In this document: positions 36,453 through 46,111 of the stretch, piece after piece
Numbering within the stretch: position 1 is the stretch's first letter
Layout: each line of letters opens with the position of its first letter
Source: Tetracentron sinense
Taxonomy: Eukaryota > Streptophyta > Magnoliopsida > Trochodendrales > Trochodendraceae
Reading direction: 5' to 3'
DNA length: 64,000 nucleotides
Assembly (NCBI GenBank): GCA_015143295.1
Contig: CM026559.1
Coordinates: 20,040,826 to 20,104,825 of the forward strand
Notes under the pieces: model-generated
Seen by the model: the letters and a program-made list of their open reading frames with translations, nothing else
Databases searched by the model: none
What the model was told of the DNA's origin: nothing
Program-made: the position numbers and the translations under genes

Positions 36453-37043
36453 ACTTGACTTAGTTTTGTCAACGGAATTAGCCAATTACAAATATGGACT
36501 TTACATGTATTGTTAGATATTAATATATATATTATATACTAAAAAGTGTACATTGGTATACGGTGCATAATAGTGTGTATAAGATGTATAACTGTGTATT
36601 TTATTAGTAGAATGATAAATATATATTACACACACTATATATATTATATATAATACAAATAATACACTATTACACTAGTGTGTACATTGTATATAACAGT
36701 GTTTTATACATAAATTACACATTATATATATTACATATAATAATATTATATATTATATAAAAGTGTATAACACTGCTATAATAGTGTATAACATGGTTAT
36801 ACCCTATTACAATAATATTGTTTTATATGTATTAAATATATATATATATAAATAAAAATACTAGGCCGAGCCCGGACTTTAAGGAACTAAGCCCAAGCTC
36901 GGCCAATGTTAAAATGGGCCTAAGGAATTGAGCCTAGCCCTACCCCTAGGGCCTAAAATGTGGGACATGGGCATGTTTTCTTCGAGTCAAGCCGGCCCAT
37001 TGACACACCCCTACTCATATATCAACCTAAAATGGGCGACAAC
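36453..37043. mobile_element. hAT-like remnant, right end only
   Basis: A very AT-rich core (36520-36850) is followed by GGCCC-rich DNA ending 'gcccattgacacacccctac' at about 37013, as in the hAT elements at 11644 and 52661. The left end is missing, probably removed where LTR-D landed. Confidence 0.5.
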
Positions 37044-37694
37044 TGTCATGCTTCAAAATACCACCTAGGAGTTATGATACTTTGGCAATGTGACTAATCC
37101 TTAAACCATCCTGCAAGTAGTATACAAGGCATGCAAAATAGCAGACCTAAAAATTTCTTCTATATAAATGTTCTTCTAAGTATTAACATAAACAAACAAC
37201 TGAATAAAAACTACAGTAAATACAAAAGGCACAACACTTGAGTTACCAACTCAAGCCCACATGAAGCTCTCCAAAAGTAAATCCCAAAATACATGCTTCT
37301 CTCACTCAACCCAACCATAGGGCCACATATCAAGACCCCTAACATTTGGATGACAATCCCGAGCAAGCTCCCACTCTCCATGAACCGCCTTGCTCCAAGG
37401 AACCGAAGCACATATATCGAAAGGTGAACCTCCTGACATTAATAAGTACGGCTGAGTATGGAATACTCGGTAAGTACAGGCTACTAGCTAATAATAGTAA
37501 TAACATTAATATGTCATGAGTAACACAGTTAATCATCACATATACAAAATCAGAGTACAGAAGCTAAGACAAAATAACAATGTAAATCTTGAACATCATA
37601 TTCTAAATCATACTTTATGTTCATGCTTTAACCAAGACATTTTTCCATTACCTTTTAAATCTTGTGAGTTTCTTGTTTCATTTATCTCATTTGG

Positions 37695-37842
37695 CTAGTA
37701 CCCGAACTTTGAAATAGATGGACATACTAGCGGCTTGTCTTGTTTCACTAGTACTCGAACTATGCAATGGACAGACATACTAGCGGCTTGTCTTGTTTAA
37801 CTAGTACTCGAACTATGAAATTGATGAACATACTAGCAGCTT
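37695..37842. repeat. About 53-bp tandem repeat, private to LTR-I
   Basis: Three units begin at 37695, 37748 and 37801 with 'ctagtactcgaactatg' or a variant. Confidence 0.8.
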
Positions 37843-37985
37843 GTCTATTCTTGCTTGTTTTCTTGTGAGTCAGATGTGACATATCCTTGGTTATGCCCCA
37901 TCCTTGACTGACCCAAAGTTGGGCTTTGTCACTCGTGTTGTAATCACACGTCTTGTTCTTGTGGTTTCTTGTATGTATACTTATA

Positions 37986-39705
37986 TGATAAGTGCTTAAT
38001 TTTGCTTAATTATCTTCATTTAAATAAGCATTATCATACTTCTTTGGTTTATATCTTCATTTTTACACGTAAAGTGGTGTATTCTCTTCTTACCATTGTG
38101 TTGTCCTCTTTCTCTTAATTTTCATGATACATTTGCATGTATTCATACATGTCTTGGAAGGTCGCATGCAAAATATTTTTAAGAGAGACTTATTACGTGT
38201 ATTTATTTTTTGTAGGAATCCTAACCCCAGATTACTCTCGGGATTCAAGAAGTCCAAAGTTTCAAATAGCCCATGTTCAACTCAAAGATCTAAAGGAGTT
38301 AGAGCCCAAAGTGCAAAGCCCAAGCCAAAAGTCCAAGAAGCCAAGTCTCAAGTCAAAGAGTCAAAGCCCAAGAGCAAAGCCCAAGACCAAGTATAGAAAG
38401 ATTCTACAACATGGCTGGAGAATCTTAGGAAGATATAGATTCATATGATTTTGGCATAAAAATTGTGGAACTCTCTTGAATTAGAAAGAAGAAGTGTGCT
38501 ATATTGATGTTTCTATTTCAGAAAAAAAAAGGAGAAAGTCTATTTTGGTCACAAGAACTCTCTATTTTGGGTGGATTTTGGAATTCAAGTAAGGAGCTTA
38601 ATGGAGGTCAACTAAATCTACAAGAAAGGCAAGAAATTTCGTGGATGGCTAGAGGAGTGTTATTATTTAGCAACCAATCTCAAACAAAGAAGGAGGATTT
38701 CCCGGATTCCCGCCTAATCTAAACAGTACTTACTAATTTGGACATAACGTTTGACTCAAAATTCAGATTAAGACAAGGTTTGATGTTTTAGAAAGAAGAC
38801 TTAAAGGGGAACAAAATTATATGTCACAAAGATCCCCTAATTCGGACGTTTAAGAGGCCAAAATACGTCATCAAGTGAAGGGAAGTGCAATTTTGGTTGA
38901 AATTTTGGAATTAGAAGTTTCTCTTTTGCTTTTTTTCCCTTCTCTTTTCCCTTTAGTCTATATAAACCTAAAGTGAGAGACTTTTGGGGCTCTCTCTGAT
39001 CTTTTCTCATTCTCTTTTCTCTCTTATTCTTTTAGTTTTTTTTTGGAGTTATTTTATTGTAGTGTTTGGAAAACCATTAAGGAGGATGACAACTCCAAAC
39101 ATGGTTGGCTATAAACACCCTTCTAAGGTTAGGGATTTGAAACCTTTTTTCAATTTATGTGGACGATGTGGATGATTTGATTATTTATTTTAATTGAATA
39201 ATTTTCTTAGTTTGGTTAATTGTTCATCTCTATATGTTCTTTGATTTCGTATGATCTAATGATATATGGAATGCTTGGATTCCCTGTGAGTTGGATACAA
39301 AGTGATTTTTATATTTCTCTAATTATTCAATTGAATTTAATAGTCAGTGGTTTTATCTTATAATTTTTCGTCTAGATTAAATCTTTATTTAATTCTAGAT
39401 GTGTTTTCATCCAAATCTAAGCATAAGGAGGGATAGGTGGATTTTCCTGAAACCTTAGATCTCTTTTTCATTGCTTTACAGTTATCAGTAATTTTTACTC
39501 CATTCTCATTGAGTGGAAAACTGATTTTAAATCTCTCTTTTCTGTAGATTTCGTTTCCTTAATTCTTGTTGCACAATAGTCAATCCTTGTGGATTCGACC
39601 CTGTGCTCATCAGATACATCAACTGTGTCACTTGTGCACTTGCAAGTATATTATTTTTACTCTTGATTTTATGTCCATTAATTTGGATTAAATTAAGTTG
39701 TAACA
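37986..39705 (+). mobile_element. LTR-J: solo LTR, Athila/Tat-like Gypsy type
   Basis: It starts TGATAAGTGC, ends GTTGTAACA, and has a perfect duplication TTATA (37981-37985 and 39706-39710). TATA box 'tctatataaacc' at about 38957. The late block 'ccttgtggattcgaccctgt' is typical of Athila/Tat LTRs. It lacks the TCGA-palindrome array, so it is a useful contrast to its neighbours. Confidence 0.82.
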
Positions 39706-40005
39706 TTATACTTTAAAAAGCTCGGTTCATGCGTGCGTGCGTGCTCGTGCATAACAATTGGTGATGTCGCGCCTCAAAATACTCCTTATGAGTTAAGGGA
39801 TACTTTATAGGTGACTATTCTTACCTGTCAAACCATCCTATAATTAACAAGGTAAACATACCATAATATAACGTGGATCAGAGCACGGAAGCTATATCAT
39901 GAGTACGGAAGCATAAACCAAAATTTTCTTTTCTATATAAGGTAGTCTGTATTCTAAGTGAATATATACATAACATATCAAGTCAAAGATGGACATGCCC
40001 ACCTA

Positions 40006-40173
40006 TCAAAATACAAAAGGAATATCGAGCCTACTACAATAATCTAAGTACGGCCAGACATCGTGATCTCTATCCTCCTGCGACTGCATCAGGATAGGAG
40101 GCTCTCTCTCCTCTACATACTCTTCCTCAACCCAAGGCTCAGGGTTGAGGACTTCCTCGGTACCTGCCGACAT
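40006..40173 (-). other. Acidic short ORF of LTR-K (55 aa)
   Basis: ATG to stop without interruption. The peptide begins MSAGTEEVLNPEPWVEEEY and later has QEDRDHDVWPYLDYC. The MS.G start, PEPWVEEEY core and WPY..Y end are shared with LTR-A, -B, -C, -D, -E and -L in whole or part. The ATG lies shortly after the conserved stem-loop. The peptide resembles no family I know. It could be an upstream ORF, a second-exon segment, or chance conservation. Confidence 0.55.
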
Positions 40174-40229
40174 AAAAGTATGGCTGAGTATGGAATACTT
40201 AGCGAGTACAAGCTACTAACTAACCATAG

Positions 40230-41727
40230 TGAAAAAAATCAAAACAATTCGGTGAATCCCAAATCTATGTTTGAGTTGAGAATCTACAAGTTCGAGGGGA
40301 TGGTTAGGTTTCCCTAATAGTCTATCTACCCTTTTAATGATTTTAACAATTAAGTTATTAATCTTAAGGGATGATAAACTTAAGTGCGGAAATAGAAAAC
40401 CAAGCAAACCACAACACAAGGATTTTTACGTGGAAACCCTTCTGGGAAAAACCACGGGACCTAGTCCAGCCATGAGAATCCACTAAGACAAAGTAAACAA
40501 GAACTTACAAGACTCGAACTTAACTCATTCGGACTCGACACCACGATCCTTCAGTTCTTAGTCCTCCACGCCTTGAAAATTCATCACGTACTCTCAAGTC
40601 CCGTGATCAACCGCAGCCGCTCATACTTCTCTTTGTGTCTCAAAAACAGTCCACGATCTTCCGATCGATCTCCGTCAATGACGGCTTCAGAATCCACCAG
40701 TCAAATCACTCTACCACGATCCTTCTCGGATCGATCTCCTTTGTAAAGGCTCCGGGATACTCTGGCCAAGGTATTCTATCCAGAACGGGTTGATGGTTTG
40801 ATATGAATCAACACCCAGATGGACTCCTTCAAAGGACAAGTCCAAACAAGCAAAACTGGAACTTTGGGCTTGCAAACTCTAGGTTTAATGCACTAACATA
40901 AGGGGTAGAGAAAAATATATTTCATAGGTTTTATGACCTCTGGAGAACCTTAAAAATACTCTCCACACACTCCTTAAGTTGTACTCCACGAAGTGGAAGG
41001 GTTCACCATATATAGAGACCCAAAAACAGTGTTTAGAAGTTGCTAAAATCGGTTAAAAATCAAAGAGACAAGCAAGGAAATGTTTTAGCAAAGCTCCCAT
41101 ATCAGGGTCGACCCATGGGGATCCATTGGTTGACCAAAATGTACACTTGGGTCGACCAAAGGATCCTCCTCCAGGGTCGACCCCCATATTTTGAAGTTGC
41201 TGGAAAAAAATCTCATACTAAATTTTCTCACTTTAGGGTCGACCCTAAACGCCCAAGGTCGACCCATAGGCTAAAAACGAATTTAAACTTCATTTTCAAC
41301 TCTTGGTCCCTTCACAAAAGTTGTAGCCCTTTTCAACACGGTCAATTTGACATATTATAGAGTAAAATCTGAGCTACAGTTTGGGAGATATGCCTCTCGC
41401 AAGCAACTTTTGTTTTTTGAAAAATTTCAGCATTGTTAACTTGTTTTGCACTACTTATCTCATCACCTAGGGTCCGTATGATTAGATTAGGACACTTACC
41501 ACCTAAGGCATCATGTTAGGATTATTGTAGGTCAAATCCCACCTATGGTCACATGGTATTTAGGTCACTTACCATCCTATAAAGGAAATGATCAACCGGT
41601 CTTCTTTGGTCTTCAACTTCACTTTGGCGTGGATGCTTGAAGGTAATGACACAAGACACACACCTAGAAACCTAGACTCACTTTTCTTGACATCGGAATA
41701 TGCCAATACAAAAACATGAACTTTACA
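40230..41727 (-). mobile_element. LTR-M: solo LTR of the Copia-G family
   Basis: It is collinear with the Copia-G LTRs in reverse, with a perfect duplication CATAG (40225-40229 and 41728-41732). AGGGTCGACCCT palindromes lie at 41103-41268 and the TATA-like 'tctatatatgg' at about 41007 on the minus strand. It inserted into LTR-K. Confidence 0.9.
41103..41268 (-). promoter_or_regulatory. Palindrome array of LTR-M (AGGGTCGACCCT)
   Basis: Six copies or half-copies, about 87 bp upstream of the TATA-like box in the element's orientation. Confidence 0.65.
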
Positions 41728-42190
41728 CATAGCAATAACAAAACATAACAACAATGAACACAATACACAATATCGACTTAAAGCAATACTAGCAGCATAA
41801 GACAAATAGCATTGAAAGTAAAGCAATGTGATAATCTTCACATGCTTGAATGAAAGTGAAAAACTACGATAAAAATCATACTTTAAAAATCACGTCTTGT
41901 ACTTGAAAATAATCTTTCGTGTTTCTTTCAAAACTTGTTCGTCATGTTTGAAAAAACTTATTTCTTGTCTTGGTCTTGTTCATGAGAATCACACATGTTT
42001 GTCTTGTCTTGCTTGGAATCACTTGTCTTGCTTGTTCTTGTCATATTCTTGACATGTTCTTGACTTGACTTGCTTGTATACTTGTGAGCCAAAGGTTAGT
42101 GCCCTTGAAGTGACTTGTGAGTCGGGAATGTAAATTCCCTTCAGCGAAATATATATATATATATAGAAAAGGGTACACCAACCTCCTTGT

Positions 42191-42358
42191 CTTGTTTTCT
42201 TGTGAGCCAGGTATGACATATCTTGCGATATGCTCTACCCTTGACCGGCCCGATGCCCGACTTTATCGTTCATGCTTGTTTTCCTTGTGAGCCAGGTATG
42301 ACATATCCTAGGGATATGCCCTACCCTTGACTGGCCCGATGTCCGGCTTTATCATTCA
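42191..42358. repeat. 84-bp tandem repeat, private to LTR-K
   Basis: Two units start at 42191 and 42275 with 'cttgttttccttgtgagcca' or a variant. Confidence 0.8.
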
Positions 42359-43263
42359 TATCGTGAATCACAATTCTTGTTTTTTTTTTGTTTAACATAT
42401 ACATATACTTTAGAAAACCGATTCATGCATGCATGTTTGCGTATGTGTAACATTTGTAGTAAACATGATGACATGCTTGAAAAAAAAGATCACTTGAGTA
42501 TAGCATTTCAATTTCTAATATAAGCATGTGGGAATGTAGATAACATGTAGAGCATTTGATCAACTTATCATTTTTAGGAAAAATTACATAAAGCTTACTT
42601 TCATTTTCTTCATTAAATCCATTAAATTCTCGTTTAGGTATTTTATCAAACACATGGCGTGCAACACACTCATAGTCATTTCATTTCAACTTCTTAGTGC
42701 ATATATTTCCTCAAACCACATAAAGTGTATTCATTAAGCTTGAAATGCCCATCCACCATTTTTCCAACACACATTCATCAACCAATACGGCATCCAATCG
42801 CCTCAACCCCTTATCCATTCATACATCCCACCATTCTCATTATCTTGTTTAGATTTAGGGAATATAGCATATTTCAAGGGAAGGAAAGATACAAGATCAA
42901 AATCACCATTTCCAAAAGAGAAAAACTAGGTTAATGCTATGGAAGTTAGTAGGGTGTACTAACCTTGAGATCAAGGCTTGATCTTGGAGAGAACCCCCTT
43001 GATTAGGAAGAAGATTCCTTCTTGATTTGAAACCCCCAAGCTTGGTAGAGGAGAATCCTAGCTTGAGAATGCTTGATTGGGGAAGATCCTCCCTTTTCTT
43101 CAATTCAAACCCTTCTTGGAATCCCCAAATCTCTCCTCTCCTTTCTCTCCTTTTCTCTCCCTTAGGTTTAGGTTTAACCAAAAACCCTTAAATGTATTCC
43201 TATTTATAGGCCCAAGGGTTGAAACCCTTATTCTCGCGTGTTTTTAAAAACAGATTTTTGCGA

Positions 43264-43443
43264 TGACGATCGATCATCAACTTGAGACGATCAATCATCC
43301 ACACCTTCAGTAGACTATCCAATTTTCCTGGTCCTGGCGATCGATCGTCATGCTTAGGATGATCGATCGTATGAGAACCCGAAGGCTGCCCATATTTCTG
43401 GGCTCATGACGATCGATCGTCACCATGTGGCGATCGATCGTCA
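43264..43443 (-). promoter_or_regulatory. Palindrome array of LTR-K (GACGATCGATCGTC)
   Basis: Six copies of the 14-bp palindrome, some with one change. The near edge is 54 bp from the TATA box. Confidence 0.75.
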
Positions 43444-44506
43444 ATCCTAGATTTTCATCATTTTTCACCTACAGACCTCTTGGGGCATTTCCAACATTTT
43501 CCACAAGCATTGTTAGCGTCTTAAACCCCCTTGTTCACGCTGCCCATGTGTCACTGACATCCAATTTCTCATGAATTATTAATTGGACTACATAAAAGGC
43601 CAATTGGCTATGAAGCCACTGTTCATTAGATACGAAAAGTTCCGGGGGTGCTACAGGTGATATCATGGTGACGTGCATCAATAAAGCATCATATAGCATT
43701 TCTTCCACTTTCATAGACATGGGAGATTTTAAGGAAAACATGTAGAGTAATTGATCCTATTTACTAAACTATCAATAAACATATGAGATTTGAAGGAACA
43801 TACATTTCATTTGTTTAAAACTACCAAATTGGGGAAATTTTCTAAATCATGGTTCATAATCTTGGGTTTCGTTTCCATACATGCATTTCATCAAGCACGT
43901 GACATTCAACATCTTTAGAACATTTTATTCATGTTCTTATGTTCAAGCATTTCATCAAACACATAGAGTGTGTATTTTATGAGTACAATGCCCTTCCTTG
44001 TTTTCTATCACAACATCCATCACATTTCCACATGACATCCAATCGACTCAACCATCCATCCATCCCATACCTCCACAACCATTTAATTTATCTTGTTCAT
44101 TTTAGGGAAAGTAATGCATTTCAAGAAAATGGAATATATATGAGATCAATCCACAAGCATTATTAAAGGAACCCTAGGTTATTCCTAAGTTAACTAGAAG
44201 GGTGTACTAACCTTGAGTATCAACTCCAAATTTGAGAAAAAACCCTTGAGTAGAAACCCCCAAGCTTGATGGAGGAGGATCCAACTTAAGGAAGAAGATC
44301 CTAGATTGAAGATCCAAGCTTGATTTGAGCTCTACTTGCTCTCCAATCCAAAACCCCTCTTTGGAATCCCTTCTATTCTCCCTTCTCCTTCCAAAATCTC
44401 CTCTAGGTTTAGATTACCCCAAAACCCCTAATTGGTTCTCCTATTTATAGCCCAAGGGGTTAAAAACCCTCATTTCCGTGCCTTTAAAAAACCAAAATCA
44501 CGCGGT

Positions 44507-44612
44507 GACGATCGATCGTCATTCGGGATGATCAATCGTCCAAATTCCAGCAAGCTATCCAGATTCCTCTGTTCCGGGCGATCGATCGTCAGCTTGGGAC
44601 GATCAATCGTCC
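44507..44612 (-). promoter_or_regulatory. Palindrome array of LTR-I (GACGATCGATCGTC)
   Basis: Four copies, 57 bp from the TATA box. Same palindrome as LTR-K, although the private tandem repeats of the two LTRs differ. Confidence 0.75.
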
Positions 44613-45182
44613 AAATTCCAGTGAGCTGTCTGGATTTTTGCTGTTTGGTATTTTGACCATAACTTTTGACTTGCCTATCAGATTTTGATGATTCAACTTG
44701 AGGTGGACTCTTCATTCAAAGGGGAATAATTTTATGTCTAATGTACAAATCCTAATTCTGAGTTTTTAATTACCTAAATGGGCTCTAAAGCTGACTGGTC
44801 TAGAATTTCAACAGACAAAACTTCAGAAAACCTACCTTTGACTTAGCTTAGACTCAAAATCTGAAAAAATGTTAGAGATGAACCTCGAAGAGGGTTTCAA
44901 TACCTTTCTAATAGTTCGAGAATCACTCGATTCTAATAAGCGGTGACAAAAGTAGAGTTCTCTCAAGTTGAGGTTATGTCAAGACATTCCTCCTCTTTCC
45001 AACTTTGATCCTACTTTGATCACTTAGAGTGTTTCACACTCTTGTTTTAACGCTCTTAATCTATTCATAAAGGTCCTTAGGATCCTAGAAAGGTTTTAGG
45101 CATTTACATATACTATACAAGACACTATTCACTACCCTATTCACATAAACAATGACTGTGAGATCTGAGGTTCTACAACAAC

Positions 45183-45900
45183 GACCAGCTCATTGACACC
45201 CATACATATTGCTCTTATAAATGGACACACTTAGGGCTATCAAAGGACAGGGTTAGGGCAGGGTCAGCCCTAACCTAGCTCTTATTTATAAGGGTAAGAC
45301 TCTAACCCTATCCTAGCCCTTCAAGGGCCTGAATTGACTAAGGCTTAACTATGTCCTTAAGGACTAGGGTAGGCCAGGGCCACATGGTTGGTAAGAATAG
45401 TGAGATTTCGTGCGCAATAACAAGATTTTTTTTTACATCGAATGTCAACCCAATAGATAACTCAATTGAAATTATTTAAAATAAAACAAAATAAATATAA
45501 AAGTAAACCGAAACAAGTATAATAATAAAACTAGATAAAATAAAATCTATCTTGGCTACAAGCTAAGGCAGTAATCAAAGTGTCAGGGATAATCATAGTA
45601 TTAGCTAGGGTTAAGGAATCAGCCAATCAACGACTTAGGGTTTCAAAGAATTAGGATTTTAAGGGATTGGAGTTAGGATAGGGCTATCAAAGGACAAGGC
45701 AATGGGCAGGGCAGGGGTATCCATAACCATGCCCTTAGTTATAAGAGCAATACCCTAACCCTGTCCTAGCCCTTCAAGGGCCGGGATTGACTGGGCCCTA
45801 ACCCTGCCTTAAGGGATACCCTTGGTGGTTTTTTTTTTTTTGAAAGGCCTAGCCATACCCCCATCTATAATAATTTGACAAAGAGGATAATCCCCACATA
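45183..45900. mobile_element. Two hAT-like left termini in tandem
   Basis: 'tagggctatcaaaggacagg' at 45232 and 'tagggctatcaaaggacaag' at 45679 each lead into GGCC-rich DNA like the hAT elements. No matching right ends are seen. Confidence 0.5.
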
Positions 45901-46093
45901 AATATCTCTCAAGGTTCTCCCTCCTCAGTACCAGTCAAGAGAAATGGTTTGTGATGCCCAAACGAGGTATTGAATAAAGACCAACCATGCAAGATTAGAT
46001 TCATCAATTCCCTCTTCTTTCTCACAGTTCTTATCAAATCCAAACGCCCAAAACCCAAACACACACAAACACCCTCACTCTATCCACACCCCA

Positions 46094-46109
46094 TCTCTCT
46101 CTCTCTCTC
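46094..46109 (+). repeat. (CT)n tract in the PPR gene 5' UTR
   Basis: Seven to eight CT units end just before the start codon. CT tracts are common in plant 5' UTRs near transcription starts. Confidence 0.6.
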
Positions 46110-46111
46110 CA

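Larger units (their letters stand above)
39765..43655 (-). mobile_element. LTR-K: solo Gypsy-type LTR, split by LTR-M
   Basis: A perfect duplication GGTGA lies at 39760-39764 and 43656-43660. Minus-strand ends are TGTAGCACCC and GAGGCGCGACA. Parts: palindrome array (43264-43443), TATA box (43199-43210), donor-like 'caag|gttagt' (about 42963), tandem repeat (42191-42358), stem-loop (about 40182-40203) and the longest intact acidic ORF of the window. Confidence 0.88.
37044..45177 (-). mobile_element. LTR-I: solo Gypsy-type LTR, split by LTR-J and LTR-K
   Basis: A perfect duplication ACAAC lies at 37039-37043 and 45178-45182. Its own sequence is 37044-37985, 39711-39764 and 43656-45177. Parts: palindrome array (44507-44612), TATA box (44441-44450), donor-like 'caag|gttagt' (about 44213), a private tandem repeat (37695-37842), a stem-loop (about 37451-37471) and a peptide-like WPYGWVE end (about 37310). 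Confidence 0.85.

Noticed and set aside
38124-38448. Lys/Ser/Pro-rich frames
   Set aside because: They lie inside solo LTR-J and arise from its A/G/C-biased repeats ('aagcccaag').
42725-43181. Apparent ORFs on both strands
   Set aside because: They are LTR-K leader and promoter DNA, with no conserved protein pattern.
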